Shown here: positions 27,441-36,603 of the stretch, one piece after another
Layout: the number at the start of each line of letters is the position of its first letter
Position numbering within the stretch: position 1 is the first letter of the stretch
NCBI RefSeq assembly: GCF_002002885.1
Contig: NZ_CP019510.1
Location: 5,456,001-5,520,000, forward strand
Direction: 5' to 3'
Length of the DNA: 64,000 nucleotides
Origin: Janthinobacterium sp. LM6
GTDB taxonomy: Bacteria > Pseudomonadota > Gammaproteobacteria > Burkholderiales > Burkholderiaceae_D
Made by a program: the position numbers and the translations under genes
Notes under the pieces: generated by a model
Databases searched by the model: none
What the model was told of the DNA's origin: nothing
The model's input: the letters and a program-made list of their open reading frames with translations, nothing else

Positions 27441-29924
27441 TTAAGAAATGACCACCGCCGCCGCACCCGCCGTCACCGTCGCCGTCGTCACGCGCGCAAT
27501 CACGTTCGACGGCGCCGCCGTGCCGACCAGTTTATTCACCTGCTTGAACTGCGCCACCAACTTGCCCGGCGTCAAGGTGACCACCGTGTAGCCCTGCGCA
27601 TCCGTATTCAGATGCTTGATCCACGGGTTGTTGCCCAGGCCGGACAATTGCTGCGCCAGGCCCAGCAGGGTCACGCTGAAGTCAGTGCTCGCTTTCAAGC
27701 CAGCCTGCACGGCGGCGACCGTCGCATCGAGTTGCGCTTCCGGTACGCCCTTGGCGGCCAGGGCGCCGCGCAGTTGCACGCGCAATTGCTCCAGCAGGCT
27801 GTCGACGGTGGGCGCCGCCTTGCCCATCGTGTAATCGAGCAGGTTGATGTCGAGATTGACCGTGCCCAGGCCCGTGACGGGAATGACCAGCGGATAGCTG
27901 ACGAGGGTGCCGATATCGCCCATGCTGCCAGCAGCCGACTTCAGGTAGCTGAAGAAGGAGTCGGAGCTGACGCCGGCCGACACCAGGTCCACCATCACGG
28001 GCGTGCCGCCGCCGGCCGCGTCGAAGTCATCGCTGACCGTGCCCGCAAAAAACGAGTGGATGTCGCCCGTGATCGCCACCACGTTGCCGATGGCATTGTT
28101 TTTCAGGTGCGCCATCAGATTCTTGCGCTCGCTGTTGTAGCCATCCCACTGGTCGCAATTGAGCAGGAAGCGCGTGAAAAATGGCGTCAGTGCGGCCTGC
28201 TGGCCGGAAGCGGCGACAAAGCTCGATGCGGCGCCCTTGGCTTGCACGTCGGGCTTGATCCAGCCGAAGGCGATCACTTGCGCGGCCGCCACCGGCGAAG
28301 CGCTGTTGTAGGCAGCCACCGTGATGCCGGCCTGGGCCGCGCTCAAGCCGGCGCCCACGGCAGCGGCGCCCTGCGCGCCGGCATTGGCTGCCGCGCCGGC
28401 AATCGCCATGGCCGCCGCTTGCGCCAGGGTCGATGACGCGCCCGCCGTCGAGGCCGCCACGATGGCGGACGCCAGCGGCACGCTGCCGCCCACCAATGGC
28501 AGGGTGCTGGCGATGGCTTTACCCACGTTGGCCATGGCGCTCAGGGCCAGCAAGGTGGCGATCGCATCCGTGCCATTCAAGCCCATGCGCAGCAACGACA
28601 CTTCATTGCCCCACAGCTTCCAGGTCGACGTGGCAGCCTTCATCTTGCCCTTCCACCAGTCGCGCTGCGTGCTGCCCAGCATGCCCACTGCCGCCAGCGG
28701 ATCGGTGCCGGCCTTCGTGGCGGCCGCCATTTTCTGCCCTTCCACGCTGTCGAACAGCGCTTGCGGCACCAGGTAGCGGCTGCCGATGCTGCCCAGCGGC
28801 TTGCCCGTGGCCGGATTGATGGTCGACTCGGCGATCGCATGGTCGGCGCGGTACAGGCGCTCGTCCGTCATCACCAGCTGCATCAGTTTGCCGAACTGGA
28901 AATCGCGGTAAATCTGGATATTCTGGAACGTCGTCGCGGCGGCGTCGAACGTGACGTCGGCCGGCATGTATTCGAACCACGCCTGGTTGGCGCTGCGGCG
29001 GCGGGCCGGCTGGTGCAAATCGCTGCCGTCCGTCGCCACGATGCCTTCATAGGTGGACGCATCCTGCCAGGCGTCGTCCGTGAATTCATGGTCATCCCAG
29101 ATGGCGATGAAGGCAAAGCGCTCGTGCACGGCTTGCAGGCGCGCATCGGTGCGGTATTTCTTGTACAGGTAGCGGTAATCGGCCACGGTGGTCGCATATT
29201 TGGCGCCGGACGTGCCGCTTTTATACGTGCCGTCGGGCAATTTCAGCTGGTCGTGGCGGCTTTCCACGGCACCGCTCTGGAAGGCTTCGCCCACCGTCTC
29301 ATAGATGTAATCGCCCAGGTGGACGATAAAATCGAGCGATTCGTTGGCGGCGATGTGCGACAGCGCGCCCCAGTGGTTGATGCTCCAGTCCTGGCACGTC
29401 AGGTAGGCGAATTGCAGCTGTGCAACGTCGCTGGTCGCGGCAGGCGCCGTCTTGAAACGGCCCACGTTCGAGCGCACGTCGCCGGCGATGAATTGGTAAA
29501 AATACACCTGGCCCGGCTGCAAGCCCGTCACCTTGTGGCGCAGCGTGTTGTCGAAATCGGCTTTCAGTGGCAATTTCGCATCGACGATGGGCGTGCCGGC
29601 CAGCGCCGTGTTGCCGCCCAGGGCGGCCGTATTATCCAGCGCGCTGACGATCAGGCGCACGGCGACCTCTTCCTTGCCAGCCGTGACGGGCGCGACGGCG
29701 TCGAAACTGGCGGGCACGACGCGCGTCCACAGCATGGCGCTGTCGGCGCGCGGGTCGCCCGACGCCACGCTTTGCGGGAATTTCCAGTCGCTGCCCGAAG
29801 CGAGCGGCACGCCCGGATCGCTGTAATCGGTGCTGCCGCAGGCGGCGAGGCCGACGGTGGCCACGGAGACGGTAATGAAGCCGCCCAATTTCAGAAATTG
29901 CCGCCTGTCCATTTGACTTGCCAT
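27441..29924 (-). CDS. PhoD-like alkaline phosphatase, Tat-exported
   Basis: The 827-residue protein begins with a twin-arginine signal (MDRRQFLKLGGFITVSVATV) followed by LAACG, which could be a lipobox. The N-terminal PhoD domain (DWKFPQSVASGDPRADSAML) precedes the metallophosphatase domain with VHLGDYIYE, AIWDDHEFTDDAW and VVAITGDIHSFFAG. The family hydrolyses phosphomono- and diesters outside the cytoplasm using calcium and iron. A hydrophobic Ala/Gly-rich insertion at about residues 450-570 makes it much longer than B. subtilis PhoD. No Pho box was identified. Confidence 0.88.
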   Translation of the reverse strand: MASQMDRRQFLKLGGFITVSVATVGLAACGSTDYSDPGVPLASGSDWKFPQSVASGDPRADSAMLWTRVVPASFDAVAPVTAGKEEVAVRLIVSALDNTAALGGNTALAGTPIVDAKLPLKADFDNTLRHKVTGLQPGQVYFYQFIAGDVRSNVGRFKTAPAATSDVAQLQFAYLTCQDWSINHWGALSHIAANESLDFIVHLGDYIYETVGEAFQSGAVESRHDQLKLPDGTYKSGTSGAKYATTVADYRYLYKKYRTDARLQAVHERFAFIAIWDDHEFTDDAWQDASTYEGIVATDGSDLHQPARRRSANQAWFEYMPADVTFDAAATTFQNIQIYRDFQFGKLMQLVMTDERLYRADHAIAESTINPATGKPLGSIGSRYLVPQALFDSVEGQKMAAATKAGTDPLAAVGMLGSTQRDWWKGKMKAATSTWKLWGNEVSLLRMGLNGTDAIATLLALSAMANVGKAIASTLPLVGGSVPLASAIVAASTAGASSTLAQAAAMAIAGAAANAGAQGAAAVGAGLSAAQAGITVAAYNSASPVAAAQVIAFGWIKPDVQAKGAASSFVAASGQQAALTPFFTRFLLNCDQWDGYNSERKNLMAHLKNNAIGNVVAITGDIHSFFAGTVSDDFDAAGGGTPVMVDLVSAGVSSDSFFSYLKSAAGSMGDIGTLVSYPLVIPVTGLGTVNLDINLLDYTMGKAAPTVDSLLEQLRVQLRGALAAKGVPEAQLDATVAAVQAGLKASTDFSVTLLGLAQQLSGLGNNPWIKHLNTDAQGYTVVTLTPGKLVAQFKQVNKLVGTAAPSNVIARVTTATVTAGAAAVVIS

Positions 29925-30019
29925 GATGTCGCGCCCTCGATATGGTGAAAGCGCGTCACTTTAGCAACAGATTGTGTCATCCTGATGACGGGGCCATGCC
30001 GCTTCGCAGGGGGCCGATA

Positions 30020-30028
30020 TGCTAAAAT
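30020..30028 (+). promoter_or_regulatory. extended -10 element upstream of yebC
   Basis: TGCTAAAAT fits an extended -10 (TGn plus TAAAAT). It lies 40 bases before the start codon within an inverted GGCCGA/TCGGCC pair. No good -35 is seen, as is usual for extended -10 promoters. Confidence 0.45.
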
Positions 30029-30067
30029 GTCGGCCACAATTGAACACCCGTCTAAGGAAGATTCGAC

Positions 30068-30793
30068 ATGGCAGGACATAGCAAATGGGCCAATATCAAG
30101 CATAAAAAGGCTGCCACCGATGCCAAGCGCGGCAAAATCTGGACGCGCCTGATCAAGGAAATCACGGTCGCGGCCCGCATGGGCGGCGCCGACGCCATCA
30201 CCAATCCGCGCCTGCGCCTGGCAGTCGACAAGGCGGCCGATGCGAACATGCCAAAAGACAACGTCCAGCGCGCGATCAACCGCGGCAGCGGCGGCGTCGA
30301 TGGCGCCAACTACGAAGAAGTGCGCTACGAAGGCTACGGCGTGGGCGGCGCAGCCGTCATCGTCGAATGCATGACCGACAACAAGGTGCGCACGGTGGCT
30401 GAAGTGCGCAACGCCTTCAACAAGAACGGCGGCAACATGGGCAACGAAGGCTCGGTCGCCTTCATGTTCCAGCACTGCGGCCAGTTGCTGTTCGCGCCGG
30501 GCACCGACGAAGACAAGCTGATGGAAGCGGCCCTGGAAGCGGGCGCCGACGACGTCATCGCCGATGAAGAGGGCGGCTTCGAAGTGGTCACTCCCGTGCA
30601 CGATTTCGCCGCCGTCAAGGAAGCGCTGGAAGCGGCCGGCTTCAAGGCCGAAGTGGCCGAAGTCATCATGAAACCGGCGACGGAAACCGTCTACACGGGC
30701 GACGACGCCATCAAGATGCAAAAGCTGATCGATGCGCTGGAGTTGCTGGACGACGTGCAGGAAGTGTTTACGAATGCCCTGATCGAAAACTAA
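30068..30793 (+). CDS. YebC/PmpR family protein
   Basis: The 241-residue protein starts with the family signature [20 protein letters not shown] and keeps the [17 protein letters not shown] stretch. Members were described as DNA-binding regulators, and more recent work links the family to relief of ribosome stalling. AAGGAAG precedes the ATG. purD follows 70 bases downstream, with a small GC hairpin (30819-30835) in between. Confidence 0.95.
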   Translation: MAGHSKWANIKHKKAATDAKRGKIWTRLIKEITVAARMGGADAITNPRLRLAVDKAADANMPKDNVQRAINRGSGGVDGANYEEVRYEGYGVGGAAVIVECMTDNKVRTVAEVRNAFNKNGGNMGNEGSVAFMFQHCGQLLFAPGTDEDKLMEAALEAGADDVIADEEGGFEVVTPVHDFAAVKEALEAAGFKAEVAEVIMKPATETVYTGDDAIKMQKLIDALELLDDVQEVFTNALIEN

Positions 30794-30863
30794 GCAAAAA
30801 ATAAGCTATACACCTCAAGGGCGGCGCCGCCGCCCTGCAACCCACACTGAACGAACGGTTCCT

Positions 30864-32132
30864 ATGAAAATTCTGGTAGTCGGCTCTGGCGGCCGCGAAC
30901 ACGCCCTGGCCTGGAAACTGGCCCAGTCCGAACGCATACAGATGGTGTATGTCGCGCCGGGCAACGGCGGCACCGCGCGCGATGCGCGCCTGGTCAATCT
31001 CGACATCAGCGACCCGCAATTGCTGGCCGACTTCGTTCAACAGGAACACATCGGCCTGACGGTCGTCGGTCCGGAAGTGCCGCTGGCAGCGGGCATCGTC
31101 AACCTGTTCCGTTCGCGCGGCCTGAAAATCTTCGGCCCGACCAAGGAAGCGGCACAGCTGGAATCGTCGAAAGACTTCGCCAAGGCCTTCATGCAGCGCC
31201 ATGGCATCCCGACGGCCGCTTACCAGACGTTTTCCGACGTCGCTCCCGCGCACGCCTATGTCGACGCCATGGGCGCGCCGATCGTCATCAAGGCCGACGG
31301 CCTGGCCGCCGGCAAGGGCGTTGTCGTTGCCATGACCCTGGAAGAAGCGCACCAGGCGGTCGACATGATGCTGTCCGATAACCAGTTCGGTGACGCCGGC
31401 GCACGCATCGTCATCGAGGAATTCCTCGCCGGCGAAGAAGCGAGCTTCATCGTCATGTGCGACGGCAAGAACATCCTGCCGCTGGCCACCAGCCAGGACC
31501 ATAAACGCCTGAAAGACCACGACCAGGGTCCGAACACGGGCGGCATGGGCGCGTATTCGCCCGCGCCCATCGTCACGCCGGCCATGCATGCGCGCGTCAT
31601 GCGCGAAATCATCAATCCGACCATCCAGGGCATGGCCAAGGACGGCATTACGTTCACGGGCTTCCTGTATGCGGGCCTGATGATCGACGACAAGGGCACG
31701 CCGAAGACCTTGGAATTCAACTGCCGCATGGGCGACCCGGAAACGCAGCCCATCATGGCGCGCCTGAAGACCGACCTGGTCACCGTCATGGAGCACGCCG
31801 TCAACGGCACGCTCGACGCCGTGGAACTGGAATGGGACCGCCGCACGGCTGTCGGCGTCGTCATGGCCGCCGCCGGCTACCCGGACGATCCCGTCAAGGG
31901 CACGTCCATCGGCGACATCCCGGCCGAAACGCCGGACTCCGTCACCTTCCATGCGGGCACCCGCATCGAGGGCGAACGCCTGGTAACCAATGGCGGGCGC
32001 GTGCTGTGCGTGGTGGGCCTGGGCGACAGCATCAAGATGGCGCAGAAACAGGCGTATGAAACCGTGGAAAAAATCCATTTCGACGGCGCGCAGTACCGCC
32101 GCGACATCGGCTGGCGCGGCCTGAAGCACTAA
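30864..32132 (+). CDS. purD: phosphoribosylamine-glycine ligase
   Basis: The 422-residue ATP-grasp enzyme joins glycine to phosphoribosylamine in purine synthesis. It starts MKILVVGSGGREHALAWKLA and has the conserved motif GPNTGGMGAYSPAPIVT and the metal-binding LEFNCRMGDPETQ. Length is normal. A terminator follows at 32156. Confidence 0.97.
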   Translation: MKILVVGSGGREHALAWKLAQSERIQMVYVAPGNGGTARDARLVNLDISDPQLLADFVQQEHIGLTVVGPEVPLAAGIVNLFRSRGLKIFGPTKEAAQLESSKDFAKAFMQRHGIPTAAYQTFSDVAPAHAYVDAMGAPIVIKADGLAAGKGVVVAMTLEEAHQAVDMMLSDNQFGDAGARIVIEEFLAGEEASFIVMCDGKNILPLATSQDHKRLKDHDQGPNTGGMGAYSPAPIVTPAMHARVMREIINPTIQGMAKDGITFTGFLYAGLMIDDKGTPKTLEFNCRMGDPETQPIMARLKTDLVTVMEHAVNGTLDAVELEWDRRTAVGVVMAAAGYPDDPVKGTSIGDIPAETPDSVTFHAGTRIEGERLVTNGGRVLCVVGLGDSIKMAQKQAYETVEKIHFDGAQYRRDIGWRGLKH

Positions 32133-32155
32133 GCAAGCCCCTTTGCAGAAAACGG

Positions 32156-32194
32156 CAGGGCCGGCGCGGAATGCATCCGCCCCGGCCCTGTTTT
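32156..32194 (+). terminator. intrinsic terminator of purD
   Basis: Fifteen-base arms (32156-32170 and 32176-32190, one mismatch) enclose ATGCA and are followed by TTTT. Confidence 0.8.
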
Positions 32195-32258
32195 GATTGG
32201 CGCGCCAGGAAAGCGGACCTTGCGCTAAGATTTTGCCTTTCAGACAAAGTTGCAATCC

Positions 32259-33053
32259 ATGACCAGCCACGTCCATCCCGCCCTCGCTCAGGTACGCCAA
32301 CTCCGCCTGATCACGGACAATGAACTCGACGACGCCGTCGCCGAACTGGAAATCCTCGCCCTGGACGAGGAAGACGACGTCGACATGCCACGACTGGCCG
32401 CCGGCGCCGGTCCCGCCGATGCCCTGGCATGGCTGCTGCGCACTGACCTGCTGCCACAGGACGACTTCCTGCGGCGCGTACAGGATCTGCCGCGCCGGCA
32501 TGGCAGCGAAGCCCTGCTCGAGCGCCAGCAACTGGCCGCCGACGCGCTAAAGCTGGTCAACGGCCAGGCCATCGACACCCTGTACGACGAAGACCTGATC
32601 AACCAGTGGCAGCGCGATGCCGCCCACGCCAGCTTGCCGGAGAACCGCCTGCTCGCCTCGCCGGTTGACGCGCTGCGCGAGATGCTCCGGCAAGGCGCCT
32701 TGACGGCGCAGCAATTCGAGCTATTGCGCACGCGCCAGCACGGCTCGGAGCTGGGCCGCATCATCGTCGATGGCGCCGCGCGCCAGGCCCGCCGGGAACG
32801 CCCCGCCTATGCGCGCCCGGGCACGTGGGCGATGGCCGCGCTGCTGGTGCTGATACTGACCTTTGCCGGCCGCGCCATCCTCGCAAGGCAGGCGCCCTCC
32901 CCCGCCGCAGCCCCCGTCGCCGGGCAGGGCGTCGAGCGGCCCGACTTGCGGCAGCGCGCCGCGCACGCCGTGGAAAGCGCGCGCCTGCCCGGCGCCGGCG
33001 CGGACCTGTCCATCACGGTGGTGCAGGACGATGCCACGCCACCGGCACGCTGA
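32259..33053 (+). CDS. unknown protein with one C-terminal membrane helix
   Basis: I do not recognise this 264-residue protein. The first 185 residues are helical and acidic in places (ELEILALDEEDDVDMPRL), with two similar stretches that look like short repeats of a helical motif around LLRTDLLPQDDF and LRQGALTAQQFELL. One membrane helix follows (WAMAALLVLILTFAGRAIL, about 188-206), then a Pro/Ala-rich tail. The cytoplasmic N-terminus and external tail are inferred. The start at 32259 lacks a strong ribosome site. The gene stands alone between the purD terminator and hemF. Confidence 0.7.
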   Translation: MTSHVHPALAQVRQLRLITDNELDDAVAELEILALDEEDDVDMPRLAAGAGPADALAWLLRTDLLPQDDFLRRVQDLPRRHGSEALLERQQLAADALKLVNGQAIDTLYDEDLINQWQRDAAHASLPENRLLASPVDALREMLRQGALTAQQFELLRTRQHGSELGRIIVDGAARQARRERPAYARPGTWAMAALLVLILTFAGRAILARQAPSPAAAPVAGQGVERPDLRQRAAHAVESARLPGAGADLSITVVQDDATPPAR

Positions 33054-33156
33054 TCCACAACACAAACGCACTGCGCAAGCGCCGCCCTATCACAAAAACG
33101 CGTAACAGGGTACAATCCGTCCTTACTTTTTTATTTCGGCCTCGTCGGCCCACGCG

Positions 33157-34071
33157 ATGTCGTCAACTCCCTCTCCTTCGGCCGTCAAGGCCTATTTGCT
33201 CGATTTGCAAAGCCGTATCGTGCAGGCGCTCGAAACGCAGGACGGCAAGCCCTTCCTGACCGATGCCTGGCAGCGCCCCGAGGGCGGCGGCGGCATTTCG
33301 CGGCTGATCGAGGAAGGCAATGTGTTCGAGCGTGGCGGCGTGAATTTTTCGCACGTTACCGGCGCCGCACTGCCGCCATCGGCAGCAGCCGCGCGCCCTG
33401 AACTCGGTGGCAAGGCGTGGGAAGCGATGGGCGTGTCGCTGGTGCTGCATCCGCGTAATCCGTATGCGCCCACGGTGCACATGAATGTGCGTTTCTTCAC
33501 CACCGTGAATGCCGATGGCGAACCCGTATGGTGGTTCGGCGGCGGCATGGACCTGACGCCGTATTATGGCGACGCAGGCGACGTGAAGCACTTTCACCAG
33601 GTGTGCCATGATGCGCTGGCGCCGTTTGGCGAGGAACTGCATCCGAAGTTCAAGCAGTGGTGCGATGATTATTTCTACCTGAAGCACCGGCGCGAAGCGC
33701 GCGGCGCGGGCGGGATCTTCTTCGACGATTTCAATGCCCTGGGCTTTGACGACAGCTTTGCGATGATGCGCAGCGCCGGCGACGCCTTCATCGACGCCTA
33801 TGTGCCGATCCTGGCACGCCGCAAGGACACGCCCTACGGCGAACGCGAACGCGACTTCCAGTGCTACCGGCGCGGACGCTATGTCGAGTTCAACCTGGTG
33901 TTCGACCGCGGCACCCTGTTCGGCTTGCAGTCGGGTGGACGCACCGAGGCGATCCTCATGTCGATGCCGCCCGTGGTCAAGTGGCGCTACGACTGGCACC
34001 CGGAAGCGGGCAGTCCCGAAGCGGCGTTGTATACTGACTTCCTCGTGCATCGCGACTGGCTGCAGGCGTGA
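33157..34071 (+). CDS. hemF: oxygen-dependent coproporphyrinogen III oxidase
   Basis: The 304-residue enzyme decarboxylates coproporphyrinogen III to protoporphyrinogen IX in heme synthesis. Signature stretches are [29 protein letters not shown] and [13 protein letters not shown]. Its TGA overlaps the GTG of nadD (GTGA), so the genes are coupled. It leads the housekeeping run hemF-nadD-rsfS-rlmH-maf-rng. Confidence 0.97.
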   Translation: MSSTPSPSAVKAYLLDLQSRIVQALETQDGKPFLTDAWQRPEGGGGISRLIEEGNVFERGGVNFSHVTGAALPPSAAAARPELGGKAWEAMGVSLVLHPRNPYAPTVHMNVRFFTTVNADGEPVWWFGGGMDLTPYYGDAGDVKHFHQVCHDALAPFGEELHPKFKQWCDDYFYLKHRREARGAGGIFFDDFNALGFDDSFAMMRSAGDAFIDAYVPILARRKDTPYGERERDFQCYRRGRYVEFNLVFDRGTLFGLQSGGRTEAILMSMPPVVKWRYDWHPEAGSPEAALYTDFLVHRDWLQA

Positions 34072-34763
34072 CGGAAAATGGCACGGCGGGCAGTATGGCG
34101 AGCGGTACGCCTTGCGTGACGCTGCTCGGTGGCAGCTACGATCCGGTGCATATGGGCCATGTTGCGCTGGGCACGCATTTTTCCAGCCTGCTGCACGCCG
34201 ATGAACTGCGCGTGATTCCGGCGGGCGCGCCCTGGCAAAAAAGCAAGCTGGGCGCCACCGGCCAGCAACGCGCCGAGATGGCCACCCTGGCGTTTGCCGG
34301 CCTGCCCCTGCCGGTCGTGATAGACCGCCAGGAAATCGCGCGCAGCGAACATGGCCAGGCCAGCTACACCATCGATACCTTGCGCCAGGTACGCGCCGAG
34401 CTGGGTCCGCGCGCTTCCATCGTTTTCCTGATGGGCGCCGACCAGCTGCAGCGGCTCGCGACATGGCGCGAATGGCAGCAATTATTTGAATACGCGCATA
34501 TCTGCGTCGCGGCCCGCCCCGGCTTCGCGCTGAATGACACCGCAGTGCCGCAAGTGGTCGCCGAAGAATTTTCGCGCCGCCTGGGGTCACTGGAAAGCAT
34601 CCGCAACACGCCGCACGGTCTGACTTATCTGGCACAGGACTTCGCGGTGGATATCTCCGCCACCGAAATACGTGCGGCATTACAACGGGGGAATCGGGCA
34701 AACCCGCTTGTTTCCCCGCTAGTGCTAGACTATATTGAACAACATAATTTATACAAAAGCTAA
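34068..34763 (+). CDS. nadD: nicotinate-nucleotide adenylyltransferase
   Basis: The 231-residue enzyme makes nicotinate adenine dinucleotide in NAD synthesis. It has the nucleotidyltransferase motif [12 protein letters not shown] and the C-terminal ISATEIR motif. It starts at GTG 34068, overlapping the hemF stop. The N-terminus is about 10 residues longer than usual, so an internal ATG (MASGTPCV) is an alternative start. rsfS follows with no gap. Confidence 0.95.
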   Translation: MTENGTAGSMASGTPCVTLLGGSYDPVHMGHVALGTHFSSLLHADELRVIPAGAPWQKSKLGATGQQRAEMATLAFAGLPLPVVIDRQEIARSEHGQASYTIDTLRQVRAELGPRASIVFLMGADQLQRLATWREWQQLFEYAHICVAARPGFALNDTAVPQVVAEEFSRRLGSLESIRNTPHGLTYLAQDFAVDISATEIRAALQRGNRANPLVSPLVLDYIEQHNLYKS

Positions 34764-35456
34764 ATGGACATCAAAAAACTGCAAACCCTCGTCGTTGACG
34801 CCCTTGAAGACGTCAAAGGCCAAGACATCGCCGTCTTCGAAACGAGTCACCTGACCAGCCTGTTCGACCGCATCGCGATCGTCTCCGGCACCTCGAACCG
34901 TCAAACCAAGGCGCTGGCCGCCTCGGTGCGCAACAAGGTCAAGGACGCCGGCGGCGACATCATCGGCATGGAAGGCGAGGACACCGGTGAATGGGTGCTG
35001 GTCGATCTGGGCGACATGATCGTCCACATCATGCAGGCGCCTATCCGCGCTTACTACCGCCTGGAAGAAATCTGGGGCGACACCCCGGTCAAGCTGGGTG
35101 CCGCCAAGCGCGCGCCGAAAAAAGCGGCCGGCGACGAGCCGAAAAAGGTCAGCGGCCACCTGGCAGCGAGCAAGGCCAATGTGGAAGCGACGCCCGTGAT
35201 CGAGAAAAAGACACCGGCCAAGAAAGCCACGGCAGCCACCACCGCCGCCAAGAAAGCCCCGGCGAAAAAAGCCACCGCTTCCAAAGCCGTCGGCAAGACC
35301 GTGAAAGTCGCGCCAACCAAGACCGAAGCGGCCGCAGTGAAAGCCCTGAAAGCCCTGCCGGAGAAAAAAGTGCGCGCCCCACGCGCGGCCAAGCCGGCAG
35401 CCGATGCTGCACCGGCAAAAACCGTGATCAAGCGTATCAAAAAAGTCGAAGCGTAA
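34764..35456 (+). CDS. rsfS: ribosomal silencing factor RsfS with histone-H1-like tail
   Basis: Residues 1-110 are a complete RsfS/Iojap domain (TLVVDALEDVKGQDIAVFET, EWVLVDLGDMIVHIMQ, YYRLEEIWGD). It binds ribosomal protein L14 and blocks subunit joining in starved cells. Residues 111-230 are a Lys/Ala/Pro-rich, disordered tail with AKKA repeats (KKAPAKKATASKA, TPAKKATAATTAAKKAP) and a basic end. RsfS is normally about 105-140 residues, so the tail roughly doubles it. The ATG directly abuts the nadD stop. Confidence 0.93.
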   Translation: MDIKKLQTLVVDALEDVKGQDIAVFETSHLTSLFDRIAIVSGTSNRQTKALAASVRNKVKDAGGDIIGMEGEDTGEWVLVDLGDMIVHIMQAPIRAYYRLEEIWGDTPVKLGAAKRAPKKAAGDEPKKVSGHLAASKANVEATPVIEKKTPAKKATAATTAAKKAPAKKATASKAVGKTVKVAPTKTEAAAVKALKALPEKKVRAPRAAKPAADAAPAKTVIKRIKKVEA

Positions 35457-35462
35457 GCCTCG

Positions 35463-35933
35463 ATGCAGCTCATCATCGCTGCGGTCGGCCATAAAATGCC
35501 GGCCTGGATAGAGACGGGCTTCGCGGAATACGCGAAGCGCATGCCGCCGGAATTGCGCATCGTGCTGAAAGAAATCAAGCCGGTGGAGCGTTCCGGCAGC
35601 AAGACCGCCGCCACGGCGATGGCGCTGGAACGCGAACGCATCGAAGCCGTCCTGCCCAAGGGCGTGCGCATCATCGCCCTCGACGAGCGCGGCAAGGACC
35701 TGACCAGCGTCGGCCTGTCGCAGCAGTTGATGGCGTGGCAGCAGGATGGCCGCGACACGGCCTTCCTGATCGGCGGCGCCGACGGCCTCGATCCGCAACT
35801 CAAGGCACGTGCCGAAGGCATGCTGCGCATTTCCAGCATGACCCTGCCGCACGGCGTGGTGCGCGTGATCCTCGCCGAGCAGCTGTACCGTGCCTGGTCG
35901 ATCACGCAAAACCACCCCTACCACCGCGTCTGA
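35463..35933 (+). CDS. rlmH: 23S rRNA pseudouridine-1915 N3-methyltransferase
   Basis: This 156-residue SPOUT methyltransferase modifies helix 69 of 23S rRNA on the 70S ribosome. It begins [15 protein letters not shown] and has the SAM-binding knot region [11 protein letters not shown] and the C-terminal [19 protein letters not shown]. It lies 6 bases after rsfS, the usual pairing in proteobacteria. Confidence 0.97.
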   Translation: MQLIIAAVGHKMPAWIETGFAEYAKRMPPELRIVLKEIKPVERSGSKTAATAMALERERIEAVLPKGVRIIALDERGKDLTSVGLSQQLMAWQQDGRDTAFLIGGADGLDPQLKARAEGMLRISSMTLPHGVVRVILAEQLYRAWSITQNHPYHRV

Positions 35934-35941
35934 ACTCCCCC

Positions 35942-36562
35942 ATGAAACCGGCCGATAACAAGATCTATCTCGCCTCCAAAAGCCCGCGCCGGCGCGAATT
36001 GCTGCGCCAGATCGGCGTCGATTTCGAATTGCTGCTGCTGCGCAGCGACGGCCCGCGTGGCGCCGACGTCACCGAGGAAGTCCTCCCCGGCGAGTCGGCG
36101 CTCGACTATGTGGCCCGCGTGGCGAATGAAAAAGCCGCCTTCGCCTGGGACCTGGTGCGCCGCCGCCACCTGACCCCGCGCCCCGTGCTGGCGGCCGACA
36201 CCACCGTCACCATCGACGGCACCATCCTCGGCAAGCCGGCCGACCGCGCGGAAGCCGTGGCCATGCTGCAGCAGCTGTCGGGCCGCACGCACGAGGTGCT
36301 CACCTCGATCGCCGTGCACTACAAGGATTTCGCGGAACAGCGCACCCAGGTGTCGCAAGTGCGCTTCGGCGTGCTGTCGCCCGCCTCGATCACCGCCTAC
36401 TGCGCCACACCAGAACCGTACGACAAGGCCGGCGGCTACGGCATCCAGGGCAGCGCCGCGCTGTTTGTCGAACACATCGAAGGCAGCCATTCCGGCATCA
36501 TGGGCCTGCCCCTGTACGAAACTGCACAGTTGCTACGACTGGCAGGTTTGCCCCTGCCCTGA
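35942..36562 (+). CDS. maf: Maf-family nucleotide pyrophosphatase
   Basis: The 206-residue protein has the Maf signature LASKSPRRRELLRQIG and ADTTVTIDG plus GYGIQGSAALFVEHIEGS. Members hydrolyse non-canonical or dTTP/UTP-type nucleotides and have been linked to arrest of cell division. The start MKPADNKIYLASKSP is chosen by family alignment; a longer frame runs back into rlmH. rng follows 41 bases later. Confidence 0.93.
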   Translation: MKPADNKIYLASKSPRRRELLRQIGVDFELLLLRSDGPRGADVTEEVLPGESALDYVARVANEKAAFAWDLVRRRHLTPRPVLAADTTVTIDGTILGKPADRAEAVAMLQQLSGRTHEVLTSIAVHYKDFAEQRTQVSQVRFGVLSPASITAYCATPEPYDKAGGYGIQGSAALFVEHIEGSHSGIMGLPLYETAQLLRLAGLPLP

Positions 36563-36603
36563 TCGGGTATGATGTCATTCGTTGCCTCCACTCCCGCGCC
36601 TCC

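Noticed and set aside
30819-30835. Hairpin GGGCGGC/GCCGCCC between yebC and purD as a terminator
   Set aside because: The stem is only seven bases with a three-base loop and no U-tract, so it was not listed.
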